NCBI RefSeq assembly: GCF_004919085.1
Contig: NZ_STGL01000006.1
Span: 372,001-436,000 of the forward strand
DNA length: 64,000 nt
Origin: Nocardioides sp. GY 10127
Lineage (GTDB): Bacteria; Actinomycetota; Actinomycetes; Propionibacteriales; Nocardioidaceae
Direction of reading: 5' to 3'
The notes under the pieces: generated by a model
Databases searched by the model: none
The model's input: only the letters and a program-made list of their open reading frames with translations
Told to the model about the DNA's origin: nothing
Made by a program: the position numbers and the translations under genes
Part shown: piece by piece, positions 8,606-16,879 of the stretch
Numbering within the stretch: the stretch's first letter is position 1
How the letters are laid out: each line of letters starts with the position of its first letter

Positions 8606-8649
8606 TGCGGCAGGGCGACCACTGTGGTTGGGTTCGCCCTCTTTACTTT
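8590..8649 (+). promoter_or_regulatory. EPS operator and promoter P1 of the chain-length gene
   Basis: The best dyad in the window, TACCCCAAGTTGGGTA (8590-8605), has perfect 5-bp arms. A -10 hexamer TACTTT (8644-8649) follows after 38 bp in an AT-rich patch, giving a predicted start near 8656. No good -35 is visible, which fits an activator-dependent promoter. Confidence 0.55.
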
Positions 8650-8744
8650 CGGGAGCCCGTTCGGGCCGTTCCCACGGCCGCGACAGGGCTCCCGACCTGC
8701 CTGTCGGCTTCGTCACACCCGCCCTGAGCAGGAACGACGATGGG

Positions 8745-8805
8745 TACCCACAATTGGGGAGTCGATTCCAGGACGGGCCTGACAGACCTCGGCGCGACGG
8801 ATGCT
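8745..8805 (+). promoter_or_regulatory. EPS operator and promoter P2 of the chain-length gene
   Basis: The dyad TACCCACAATTGGGGA (8745-8760) is followed after 39 bp by GATGCT (8800-8805), 6 nt before the ATG at 8812. This would give a leaderless mRNA. It also argues that the in-frame ATG at 8740, only 5 bp before the dyad, is not the main start. Confidence 0.5.
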
Positions 8806-8811
8806 GCAGCC

Positions 8812-10455
8812 ATGGACGACTCCCACCTCAGCGCCCCCGTCGACGCCGGCTACTACCGACGCGTGCTCGTCCGCGGCTGGCGGCTCGTGATCGGCGGCGT
8901 CGTGCTGGGCCTCGTCGTCGGTGCCGTGGCGTTCGCCGTCCTGCCCCGCACGTGGACCTCCACCGCCGCCGTCCTGGTGACCACCACCGGCGCCACCTCC
9001 ACCTCCTCCGTGGGCGAGCGGACGACGGACGAGGAGGTCAACCTCGACACCGAGGCGCAGCTGGTGAAGTCCGCCGAGGTCGTCGACCGCGCCCTCACCG
9101 AGCTCGGCAGCGACGCGGACCCGAGCACCGTGGCAGCACAGGTGTCCGTCCAGGTCCCCGCGAACACCACGGTCCTCGAGATCACCTACGCGGCCGACTC
9201 CCCCGAGGCGGCCCAGGCCGGCGCCTCCGCCTTCGCCCAGGCCTACCTCGACAGCCGCCGCTCGGTCGCCGAGGACGACATCGACCAGCGCGTCCAGACG
9301 CTCCAGGACCAGCTCGAGCAGGCCCGCACCGAGCAGACCAGCCTCCAGCGCCAGGCCGCCGCCGCCTCCGGCGCCGACGCCACCGCGCTCCAGGCCGAGG
9401 TGGCCGCGGCCGCGGCCACCGTCACGGACCTCGCTCAGTCCGTGGCCTCCCTCAAGTCCATCCTCGTCACCCCGGGCCGCGTCATCAACGAGGCCGACGT
9501 CCCCGACTCCCCCGCGCAGCCGCAGGCCGCGCTGGTGATCGGCTCCTGCCTGGCCCTCGGCCTGCTCGGCGGCCTCCTGGCCTCCGCGTGGCGCGAGCGC
9601 AGCCGCCCCCGCCTGGTCGAGGCCTCCGACGTCACCCGCGAGACGGGCCTGCCGGTCCGCGTCGCGCTGCCCGCCCACCCGGCCGAGGTCCGCACCGAGC
9701 CGGAGTTCGCCAGCGAGGTCACCCTCGCCCGCGCCTGGCGCGCCCTCGCCGACGACGTCCCGGGCACCAGCCTCGTCGTGCTGCCCGGCGACGCGCACGC
9801 GGACGCCGTCGCGGTCGGCGCCGCGTTCTCCTGGTCCGTCGCCCGCAGCACCCGCCCCGTCCGGCTCGTGCTCGAGGCCCTGGCCGGCGACGACCTGCCG
9901 GTCGCCCTCGACGAGACCGCCGCGGCGACCCTCGTCTGGGACGCCGCGGAGCCCGGCGAGCTGCGCACCGGCCGCTGGACCGGCGTGGCCCGCGGCAGCG
10001 AGGTGCACGTCGAGGTCGTCGACCTGCACGGCGCGCCGCTCTCCGACCTGCCCACCTCCGACGCCCTCACGGTCCTCGTGGCAGGCCCCGAGGGTGCCCT
10101 GTGGGACACCGACCACACCGAGGGGAGCCCCACCGTGGTGGTGGTCTCCAGCGGTGCCGACGCCCGCGCCATCCAGGCGCACCTCCCGTCCGAGCTGGGG
10201 GCCGACGGGAGCCTGATGGGCGTCGTGCTGCACCCGCGTCCGTCGACCCGAGCGACGCTGGGGGGCGTCCTCGGGTCGACGGACGCGGACACTCTTCCGA
10301 CCAACGCCGACGCCGACACCGACGCCGACACGGACGCCGCGACCGACCCGTCGGCCGCGCTCCTGGACGAGGAGCCCATCGAGGCGCACGAGGAGCACGA
10401 GGACGTCCACGAGGACGCCCGCGAGGACGAGGCGGAGCCGGTCGCGCATGGCTGA
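8812..10455 (+). CDS. Wzz/YveK-like polysaccharide chain-length determinant
   Basis: A 547-aa inner-membrane protein with TM1 at ~24-44, an extracytoplasmic region containing a Gln/Ala-rich coiled coil (~155-215), a second TM at ~237-258 and a cytoplasmic tail. This is the layout of Wzz-type copolymerases that set polymer length. The tail resembles the P-loop region of fused BY-kinases (LVVLPGDAHADAVAVGAAFSWS) but lacks a Walker A GxxxxGK[ST], so it should not be an active tyrosine kinase. The end is Asp/Glu/His rich with a DADTDADT repeat. An alternative ATG at 8740 has AGGA 6 nt upstream, but the intervening 24 codons are poor in G/C at position 3 and contain the operator, so 8812 is preferred. 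Confidence 0.8.
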   Translation: MDDSHLSAPVDAGYYRRVLVRGWRLVIGGVVLGLVVGAVAFAVLPRTWTSTAAVLVTTTGATSTSSVGERTTDEEVNLDTEAQLVKSAEVVDRALTELGSDADPSTVAAQVSVQVPANTTVLEITYAADSPEAAQAGASAFAQAYLDSRRSVAEDDIDQRVQTLQDQLEQARTEQTSLQRQAAAASGADATALQAEVAAAAATVTDLAQSVASLKSILVTPGRVINEADVPDSPAQPQAALVIGSCLALGLLGGLLASAWRERSRPRLVEASDVTRETGLPVRVALPAHPAEVRTEPEFASEVTLARAWRALADDVPGTSLVVLPGDAHADAVAVGAAFSWSVARSTRPVRLVLEALAGDDLPVALDETAAATLVWDAAEPGELRTGRWTGVARGSEVHVEVVDLHGAPLSDLPTSDALTVLVAGPEGALWDTDHTEGSPTVVVVSSGADARAIQAHLPSELGADGSLMGVVLHPRPSTRATLGGVLGSTDADTLPTNADADTDADTDAATDPSAALLDEEPIEAHEEHEDVHEDAREDEAEPVAHG

Positions 10456-11995
10456 CCTCACGGCGCCGGTGACGACCGGACGGACGGCGGACGACGGGCG
10501 CGTCGTGCGTCCGGTGCTCGCTGCCCTCCACCCGCGGGACCCGCTGTTCCCGCTGGCGGTGCTGGTCGTCCCGCTCCCCGTGTGGTGGCTGCTGGGCATG
10601 GCGAACCTCGGCTGGTTCGCCGTCGCCGGCCTGATGGCCCTCCAGCTGGGCAGGTACCGGCGCCTCACCGCGCCGCCTGCCCTCGGCTGGTGGCTGCTCT
10701 TCTGCCTCTGGCTGGTCCTCAGCCTCCTCGCGCTCGGCCTCAACCCCACCGACACCGTGGCCGCCTCGGCCTCGAGCCGCGTGGTCGCCGTCGGGTTCCG
10801 GTTCCTCGAGTACGCCAGCGCGACGGTCTGCCTGCTCTGGGCGTGGACGGTCGCGACCACGGGCGGACGACCCGCCATGGTCCGGATGGCCCGGCTCCTC
10901 GGCGTGATGCTGCTGTGGAGCGTGGCCGGCGGCCTCCTCGGCGTCGTGGCCCCCGAGTTCGAGGTGACCAGCCTCGTCGAGCGGCTGCTCCCCGGGAGCC
11001 TGACCTCGGCCGGCTACGTCTCGGCGCTGGTGCACCCCGCGGCCGCGCAGATCCAGGACGTCCTCGGCACCGGGGACGGGCGCCCCAGCGCGCCCTTCCC
11101 TTACACGAACTCCTGGGCCAACGCCGTCGGCCTGCTCGCCCCGTGGGCGATCGTCTGCGCCCGCCTGGCCCGCACCCGCCTCACCCGGATCGCCTGGTCC
11201 GCGCTGCTGGTCGTGGTGATCCCGGCGGCCGTCCTGTCGCTCAACCGCGGCCTGTGGCTCGGCCTGGGACTGGGCGCCGCGTTCGGCCTGGTCCTGCTGC
11301 TGCGCCGCGGGCACGTCGTGCCGGTCGCGGCCATCGTCGCGGGCGGCACGATCGCCCTCGTCGTCCTCGCCCTCTCCCCGCTCGGCGCGGTGGTCATCGC
11401 CCGGCAGAGCAGCGAGGCGCCGAGCAACGACATCCGTGGCTGGTCGATCCAGCGGGCGTTCGAGCTCGCCGAGGAGTCGCCCGTGCTCGGCTACGGCGGC
11501 ACGCGCGAGCAGGTCGGCAGCCTGAAGTCGATCGCGATCGGCAACTCCACCGACTGCGCCAACTGCGGCAACCTGCCGATCGGCACCAACGGGCAGCTCT
11601 GGTTCGCGCTCACGGGGCAGGGCTTCGTGGGGGCGGGCCTGTGGCTCGGCTTCCACGTCGCGGTCCTGTGGCTGCTCTGGCGGGGTCGGCGGGCGCCCGC
11701 CGACGCCGTGGAGGAAGGACGCTCCGGGCCGGCCGACCCGGCGCTTCCCACGATCGTCTGGGGAGCCGCGGCCTCCGCGTTCCTCGCCCTGTGGTTCTCC
11801 CTCGTCTACGACCGGGTGGCCGCCACGGGCTGCCTGGAGATGCTCGCGTTCGGCCTGGGCCTGGCCGCCCTGACGTGCCGCGAGACCCCGCGGAGCAGCA
11901 CCGGCACCACCCCGGACACCACCCCGGACACCACTCTCGAGACCCCCGACGCCGCGCTCGCCGGCACGACCAGGACGGCGGTTCCCGCACCATGA
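10448..11995 (+). CDS. O-antigen polymerase/ligase-like membrane protein (Wzy type)
   Basis: A 515-aa polytopic protein with about ten or more hydrophobic segments and a large periplasmic-type loop containing LGYGGTREQVG and NSTDCANCGNLPIGTNGQLW. The LNRGLWLGLGLGA segment and the region just after it match the O-antigen ligase/polymerase (Wzy_C) pattern. It probably polymerises flipped EPS repeat units. The ATG overlaps the chain-length gene by 8 nt and the stop overlaps the next gene by ATGA, so it sits inside a tight operon. The Cys pair CANC in the loop may be a disulfide. Confidence 0.8.
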   Translation: MADLTAPVTTGRTADDGRVVRPVLAALHPRDPLFPLAVLVVPLPVWWLLGMANLGWFAVAGLMALQLGRYRRLTAPPALGWWLLFCLWLVLSLLALGLNPTDTVAASASSRVVAVGFRFLEYASATVCLLWAWTVATTGGRPAMVRMARLLGVMLLWSVAGGLLGVVAPEFEVTSLVERLLPGSLTSAGYVSALVHPAAAQIQDVLGTGDGRPSAPFPYTNSWANAVGLLAPWAIVCARLARTRLTRIAWSALLVVVIPAAVLSLNRGLWLGLGLGAAFGLVLLLRRGHVVPVAAIVAGGTIALVVLALSPLGAVVIARQSSEAPSNDIRGWSIQRAFELAEESPVLGYGGTREQVGSLKSIAIGNSTDCANCGNLPIGTNGQLWFALTGQGFVGAGLWLGFHVAVLWLLWRGRRAPADAVEEGRSGPADPALPTIVWGAAASAFLALWFSLVYDRVAATGCLEMLAFGLGLAALTCRETPRSSTGTTPDTTPDTTLETPDAALAGTTRTAVPAP

Positions 11996-13257
11996 CCGAG
12001 CTCCACCAGGGCGCCCGCGCCGCGACCGCGCCGGCCACCGAGATCCCCTTCGCCGGGCTGCTGGACGACGGCAGCGGCAGCACCTCCACCTACCGCGTCG
12101 TGCGCCGCCCCGACGGGGTGCGCAGCCTCCTGCCCGACGCGGGCGCGCCGGTCCTGCGCCGCGTCCTCTCGCGGGCCAACGACCCCGAGTCCCGCCGCCG
12201 TCACCTGGCCCGACGCGGCTACGCCTGCGTCGCCGGGGCCGGGCTCGTGGGCCGCGAGCGGGTCCACCTCGCCGACGGCGCCCTGCGCAGCAGCCTCGAG
12301 CAGGTCCTGAGCGGCACGGGCGTCGAGGTCCAGCACCTCGCCCTGCACTTCGGCCCGCCGCGGGCCAACCGCAAGCCCGTCGTCCTCCTCCTGGACGGCG
12401 CGGGCCGGCTCTCCGCCGTGGCCAAGATCGGCACCGGGCCGGTCACGAGCACGCTCGTGCGGCACGAGGCCGGCGCGCTGCGGTCGCTGCACAGCGGCCC
12501 GCCGCACACGCTCCTGGTGGTGCCCGAGCTGCTGGGCCTGGGCCCCGGGCCCGGCGGCAGCACCCTGATGGTCCAGTCGGTCGTGCCGGTCCCGGACCGC
12601 CCGCAGGTGCCGGACGAGTCCCTGCGCCGCGCGGCGCAGCGCGAGCTGTCCGCCCACGGGCCGGAGTGGCCGGGCTCCGCCGCGGGCTGGGTGGCCTCGC
12701 TCTTCGACCGCGTGCTGGCGCTGCCCGACCCGGACGAGGGCTGCGACACCGAGCACGCCGACCTCCAGCGTCGCCTGGTGGGCACCGCCTTCCGGGCGGT
12801 CACCGACCTGGCGTCCGCCCCCTGGCTGGACGACGTGGTCTGCGCCCCCTCGCACGGTGACTGGGCGCCGCAGAACCTGGCGGTCACCGCCGAGGGCCGC
12901 GTGGCGGTCTGGGACTGGGAGCGATTCGCCGACGTACGCCCGCTGGGCTACGACGAGGCCCACCTAGTGCTCCAGCAGCACCGGCGTCATACCCAACCTG
13001 AGGGAAGTCTCGTGACGTCCTGCGCCGAGGTCCTGAGTCGCTGGCAGCCTCGCAGTCGAGCGCTGCAGGACAGGGGACTCGCCCGGCTCCTCGTGCTCGA
13101 CCTGCTGACGCGCTACGCCGGGGACCTCTGGCGTGCGCAGCCCGCGGACGGTGTCGACGTGGACACCCACCTGGCCCGGACCGCACGGGCCACCCGGGAG
13201 CTGGCGGCGTGGACGCTGCCGGCACTCACCACCCACCACACCACCATCCACGGCTGA
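11992..13257 (+). CDS. APH/ChoK-like kinase-fold protein of the EPS operon
   Basis: 421 aa. The C-terminal half has the aminoglycoside-phosphotransferase fold signature: a possible nucleotide-binding lysine in AVAKIGTG, catalytic-loop HGDWAPQN, and metal-binding VWDWERF. The N-terminal ~130 residues (VLRRVLSRANDPESRR, VHLADGALRSSLEQ) are not recognised. It starts by ATGA overlap with the polymerase gene. Its position suggests phosphorylation of a sugar, lipid carrier or glycan, not antibiotic resistance; this is inferred from context. Codons 323-353 are less GC-biased than the rest and contain an EPS-type operator and -10. Confidence 0.7.
   Translation: MTELHQGARAATAPATEIPFAGLLDDGSGSTSTYRVVRRPDGVRSLLPDAGAPVLRRVLSRANDPESRRRHLARRGYACVAGAGLVGRERVHLADGALRSSLEQVLSGTGVEVQHLALHFGPPRANRKPVVLLLDGAGRLSAVAKIGTGPVTSTLVRHEAGALRSLHSGPPHTLLVVPELLGLGPGPGGSTLMVQSVVPVPDRPQVPDESLRRAAQRELSAHGPEWPGSAAGWVASLFDRVLALPDPDEGCDTEHADLQRRLVGTAFRAVTDLASAPWLDDVVCAPSHGDWAPQNLAVTAEGRVAVWDWERFADVRPLGYDEAHLVLQQHRRHTQPEGSLVTSCAEVLSRWQPRSRALQDRGLARLLVLDLLTRYAGDLWRAQPADGVDVDTHLARTARATRELAAWTLPALTTHHTTIHG
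12990..13050 (+). promoter_or_regulatory. Internal EPS-type operator and -10
   Basis: TACCCAACCTGAGGGA (12990-13005) matches the dyad with one arm mismatch. CAGCCT (13045-13050) follows after 39 bp, the same spacing as at two other sites. It would start a transcript near 13057 for the sulfotransferase gene at 13267 and those downstream. Confidence 0.4.
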
Positions 13258-13266
13258 GGGGACACC

Positions 13267-14160
13267 ATGGCGACGCTGACCGCGACCAGTACTCGAGCGG
13301 CCCGGGACGGACGCGACCCGCTGCGGGCCACCGCCCGCACGCTGCGCGACTCCGTCGGGCACCTGACCGCGGGCCACCGGGCCCTGCCGGGCCTGCTGAT
13401 CACCGGCGGCCAGCGCTGCGGGACGACGTCCCTCTACAAGGCGCTGAGCCAGCAGCCCCACCTGCACCGCCCCGTGTGGCGCAAGGGCGTCCACTTCTTC
13501 GACTCCTCCTACGACAAGGGCGTCGACTGGTACCGCTCGCACTTCCCGCTGGTCTCGACCGTCCGCCGCTCCAGCGAGCGCTGGGGCACCCCGGCCACCT
13601 GCTTCGAGTCCAGCCCGTACTACCTGTTCCACCCGCTGGCCGCCGAGCGCATCCACGAGACGCTGCCCCAGGTCCGCGTCGTCATCCTCGTCCGCGACCC
13701 CATCGAGCGCGCGATCTCGGCGCACGCCCATGAGCTGGCGCGCGGCTACGAGACGCTCCCGCTGGCCGAGGCCCTGGCCGCCGAGGACGCCCGCGTCGCC
13801 GGCGAGGAGGAGCGCCTCGCGGAGGACCCGACGTACACCTCGCACGCCCACCAGCACCAGGCCTACCGCCGCCGCGGCGAGTACGTGACCCAGATCGAGA
13901 AGCTCGCCTCCGTCCTCGGCCGCGACCACGTCTACGTGATGGACAGCCACCGCTTCTTCGAGCAGCCGGCCGACGTCTTCGTCGACTTCCTCGGCTGGAT
14001 GGGCACCCGCGCGGTGGTGCCGACCATGTTCGAGCAGCACAACGCCCGGAAGAAGAGCACCATCGACCCGGGCCTGCGGGCCGAGCTCGAGCAGCACTAC
14101 GCCCCGTTCGACGAGGCCCTCACGCCGTGGCTGGGCGCCCCCGCGTCCTGGCGCTCGTGA
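13267..14160 (+). CDS. PAPS-dependent sulfotransferase (family 1 / NDST-like)
   Basis: 297 aa. The 5'-phosphosulfate loop GGQRCGTTS (residues 47-55) and the 3'-phosphate-binding VILVRDPIERAISAH, with Arg and Ser in the usual places, identify a PAPS sulfotransferase. LTPWLGA near the end resembles carbohydrate sulfotransferases of the heparan N-deacetylase/sulfotransferase type. It should add sulfate to a hydroxyl or amino group of a sugar. The start has GAGGGGA 6-7 nt upstream. The stop overlaps the next gene's GTG. No PAPS-synthesis genes are in the window. Confidence 0.85.
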   Translation: MATLTATSTRAARDGRDPLRATARTLRDSVGHLTAGHRALPGLLITGGQRCGTTSLYKALSQQPHLHRPVWRKGVHFFDSSYDKGVDWYRSHFPLVSTVRRSSERWGTPATCFESSPYYLFHPLAAERIHETLPQVRVVILVRDPIERAISAHAHELARGYETLPLAEALAAEDARVAGEEERLAEDPTYTSHAHQHQAYRRRGEYVTQIEKLASVLGRDHVYVMDSHRFFEQPADVFVDFLGWMGTRAVVPTMFEQHNARKKSTIDPGLRAELEQHYAPFDEALTPWLGAPASWRS

Positions 14161-15908
14161 GTGCCGGTGCCGGGCTGGGCCGCCAGAGCCTCCTCAACCT
14201 CGGCGGGTACGCGGTCGGCGGCGCCGGCCAGCTGCTCGTCGTCCTGCTCACCGCCCGGGCCCTGCCCCAGGCGGAGGCCGGCTGGATCTACGCGCTGACC
14301 TCGGCGGCCCTGCTGGCCGCCGCCGTCCTGCGCCTGGGCACCACCTCGGCCGCGGTCCGGTTCCTCGCCCGCGAGGGCGCGCCCGGCCCCGAGTCCCAGC
14401 GCAGGATCGCCCGGATGATCCTCGTGCCGGTGACGGCGCTGTCGCTGCTGGCCGCGGTCGGCTGCCTCGGCGCCGCGCTGCTCCTCGGCTCGCCCGCGGT
14501 GGGGGTCGTGGCGCTCACGCTGCCGGCCACCGTCCTGGTGGAGCCGCTGCTCGGCCTCACCCGCGGCACCGGCCGCATGCTGCCGACGGTGGTCGCCGAG
14601 CGCGCCGGCCGTCCGCTGCTGCAGGTGCTGCTGCTCGCCGCCGCGTGGGCGTGGTCCCTGGCCACCGGCGCCACGCTCGGCGTCGGCGTCGTGGCGGCCT
14701 GCTGGTCGCTGCCCTACCTCTTCTCCGTCGCGGTCGCCTGGTGGTCGCTGCCCGCCCTGCACACCCTGCACGGCCGCGGCTCCCGCGGCGACGCGTGGCC
14801 GCGGCCGCTCCCGGGCGAGGGCAGCGAGATCGCCCGCTTCGCGGCGTCCCGCGCGCTCACCGAGATCATGCAGATGGCGTTCTCGCGCCTGGACGTCGTC
14901 CTGGTGGCCGCGCTCGCCGGCCCCGCCGAGGCCGCGGTCTACACCGTCGTCACCCGCTTCGTCGTGGTCTGCCAGCTCGTCCAGCAGGCGATCGCCACCG
15001 CCACCGAGCCGCCGCTGGCCTCCGCCGTGGCCGCCGGCCGGCGGCACGAGGCCCGCGAGGTCTACCGCAGCTCCACCCTGTGGATCGTGGCGCTGCTCTG
15101 GCCGCTCCTGCTCGTCATCGTCGCCCGCCCCGACTGGTGGCTCGGTGTCTTCGGCGACGGCTACGCGGGCGCCGACAGCGTCGTGCTGCCGCTGGGCCTG
15201 GCGATGCTGGTGGCCAGCGGGGTCGGGTCGGCCGAGTCCGTGCTCAACATGGCCGGGCGCGCCGACCTGCTCGTCGTCACCAACCTCGCGGCGCTCGCCA
15301 CGATGGTCGGCCTCGACCTCCTGCTCATCCCCGAGCACGGCGCGACCGGCGCGGCCATCGGCTGGGCGACCGCCATCGTGGTCAAGAACGGCTCCGCCGT
15401 CGTCCTCGACGCGTTCGGCCCCGCCGGCCACCCGTTCACCGCCACCTGGGGCCTGGCCGCCGGCATCGACCTCGTGCTGCTCGTCGCGCTGCCCCGCCTG
15501 GCCCTCGCCCTCTTCGGGCCCGGGCTGGTGGCGGACGCCGTGCTCGTGCTCGGCCTCGTCGGCGTGGCCGGCGCGTACGTGCTGCTCCACGAGCAGCTGG
15601 GTCTCGACAGGCTGCTGGGCCTGTCCGGCAAGGGGAGGCGGGTGCGCGGACGCGCCGTGGGGCCGCTCCCCCCTCGCCCGCTGCGGCCGGCAGGCGTGCC
15701 CGGCGCGGCCGCACCCCGCACCGGCGGGACGAGCCCCGGGTCGGTCGCCGTGCCGAGCCCCGGGTCGGTCGCCGTCGCCGTCCGGGCGCCCGCGGCCTCC
15801 GGGTCCAGCGTGGGCCCGGCCCTGGGCTCCCTCCTGCCTGACCAGCACCGCCTCGCCCGCGACCTCCGTGACACCCGTGACCACCGCGACCCCCAGGAGC
15901 AGCGATGA
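14157..15908 (+). CDS. Oligosaccharide flippase (Wzx/MVF-like)
   Basis: A 583-aa protein with about 12-14 hydrophobic helices in the polysaccharide transporter pattern (LLNLGGYAVGGAGQLLVVLLTARALP at the start, PEHGATGAAIGWATA late). It should move lipid-linked repeat units across the membrane. The tail from ~490 is a Pro/Arg/Gly-rich low-complexity cytoplasmic segment with a 24-nt direct repeat (15731 and 15755). The GTG at 14157 overlaps the previous stop as GTGA; an in-frame GTG at 14127 is possible. The stop overlaps the next ATG. Confidence 0.85.
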   Translation: MSAGAGLGRQSLLNLGGYAVGGAGQLLVVLLTARALPQAEAGWIYALTSAALLAAAVLRLGTTSAAVRFLAREGAPGPESQRRIARMILVPVTALSLLAAVGCLGAALLLGSPAVGVVALTLPATVLVEPLLGLTRGTGRMLPTVVAERAGRPLLQVLLLAAAWAWSLATGATLGVGVVAACWSLPYLFSVAVAWWSLPALHTLHGRGSRGDAWPRPLPGEGSEIARFAASRALTEIMQMAFSRLDVVLVAALAGPAEAAVYTVVTRFVVVCQLVQQAIATATEPPLASAVAAGRRHEAREVYRSSTLWIVALLWPLLLVIVARPDWWLGVFGDGYAGADSVVLPLGLAMLVASGVGSAESVLNMAGRADLLVVTNLAALATMVGLDLLLIPEHGATGAAIGWATAIVVKNGSAVVLDAFGPAGHPFTATWGLAAGIDLVLLVALPRLALALFGPGLVADAVLVLGLVGVAGAYVLLHEQLGLDRLLGLSGKGRRVRGRAVGPLPPRPLRPAGVPGAAAPRTGGTSPGSVAVPSPGSVAVAVRAPAASGSSVGPALGSLLPDQHRLARDLRDTRDHRDPQEQR

Positions 15909-16879
15909 CCGCGCAGCCCGTCTCCGACGGCCCCACCGGCTGGACCTCCCCCGCCGACGGACCCCCGGTCCTCTTCCTCGCCGGCATCGGCCGCAGCGGC
16001 ACCACGCTCCTGGAGCGGGTGCTCGGCGCGGTCCCCGGCGTGGTCGCCCTCGGCGAGACCATGCACCTGTGGGAGCGCGGCCTCGAGCGCGGTGAGCGCT
16101 GCGGCTGCGGCGAGACCTTCACCGTCTGCCCGTTCTGGGCGGCCGTGGGCGAGGAGGCCTTCGGCGGCTGGGAGCACGTGGACGTCGCCCGGATGGCCCA
16201 CCTCAAGCGGCGCGTCGACCGCGCCAGCCGGGTGCCCGTGCTGGCGGCCGGCGGCCTGCGCGAGGAGGTCGTCGAGTACGCGGCCGCCTACCGTGCCGTG
16301 CACGCCGCGGCGGCCAAGGTCGCCGACGCCTCCGTCGTGGTCGACTCCTCCAAGCAGGTCTCCCTCGGCTGGGCGCTCGCCCTCGGCGGCGCCGACGTCC
16401 GGCTCGTCCACTGCCTGCGCGACGCCCGCGGCGTCGCCTACTCCTGGAGCCAGGACGTCGCCCGGCCCGAGGCCGTCGACGACGCCCACCAGAGCATGGG
16501 CCGCTACTCCGCGGCCACCATCTCGGCGCTCTGGCTGCTGCACAACGTGGAGATCGAGGCGCTCGGCCGCCGCCTGCCGAGCCTGCGGCTGCGCTACGAG
16601 GACTTCGTCGACGACCCGCTCTCGGCCACCCGCGCCGTCCTGTCGCTGGTGGGGCTGGGCGAGGTCGACCTCCCGCACGTCGACGAGGACAGCTTCGAGC
16701 TCGGCGTCACCCACTCCTGCGCCGGCAACCCCATGCGCTACACCCACGGCCGCGTGCCCGTGCGCCGCGACGTGCGCTGGCGCCTCTCCCAGCCCCGGTC
16801 CCAGCGTCAGGCCGTGACCGCCCTGACCTACCCGATGCTGCGCCGCTACTCCTACGTTCCGCACCGGGAGGTCCGATGA
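15905..16879 (+). CDS. Sulfotransferase (Sulfotransfer_3-like)
   Basis: 324 aa. GIGRSGTTLLERVL is the PAPS 5'-phosphosulfate loop, VVVDSSKQ and VHCLRDARGVAYSW form the 3'-phosphate site, and LRLRYEDFVDDP is the typical later motif. A CGCGETFTVCPFW cysteine cluster near residues 60-75 is common in actinobacterial members and may bind a metal or form disulfides. It is the second sulfotransferase of the locus and only distantly like the one at 13267, so the polymer may be sulfated at two positions. Coupled by ATGA overlaps on both sides. Confidence 0.85.
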   Translation: MTAQPVSDGPTGWTSPADGPPVLFLAGIGRSGTTLLERVLGAVPGVVALGETMHLWERGLERGERCGCGETFTVCPFWAAVGEEAFGGWEHVDVARMAHLKRRVDRASRVPVLAAGGLREEVVEYAAAYRAVHAAAAKVADASVVVDSSKQVSLGWALALGGADVRLVHCLRDARGVAYSWSQDVARPEAVDDAHQSMGRYSAATISALWLLHNVEIEALGRRLPSLRLRYEDFVDDPLSATRAVLSLVGLGEVDLPHVDEDSFELGVTHSCAGNPMRYTHGRVPVRRDVRWRLSQPRSQRQAVTALTYPMLRRYSYVPHREVR

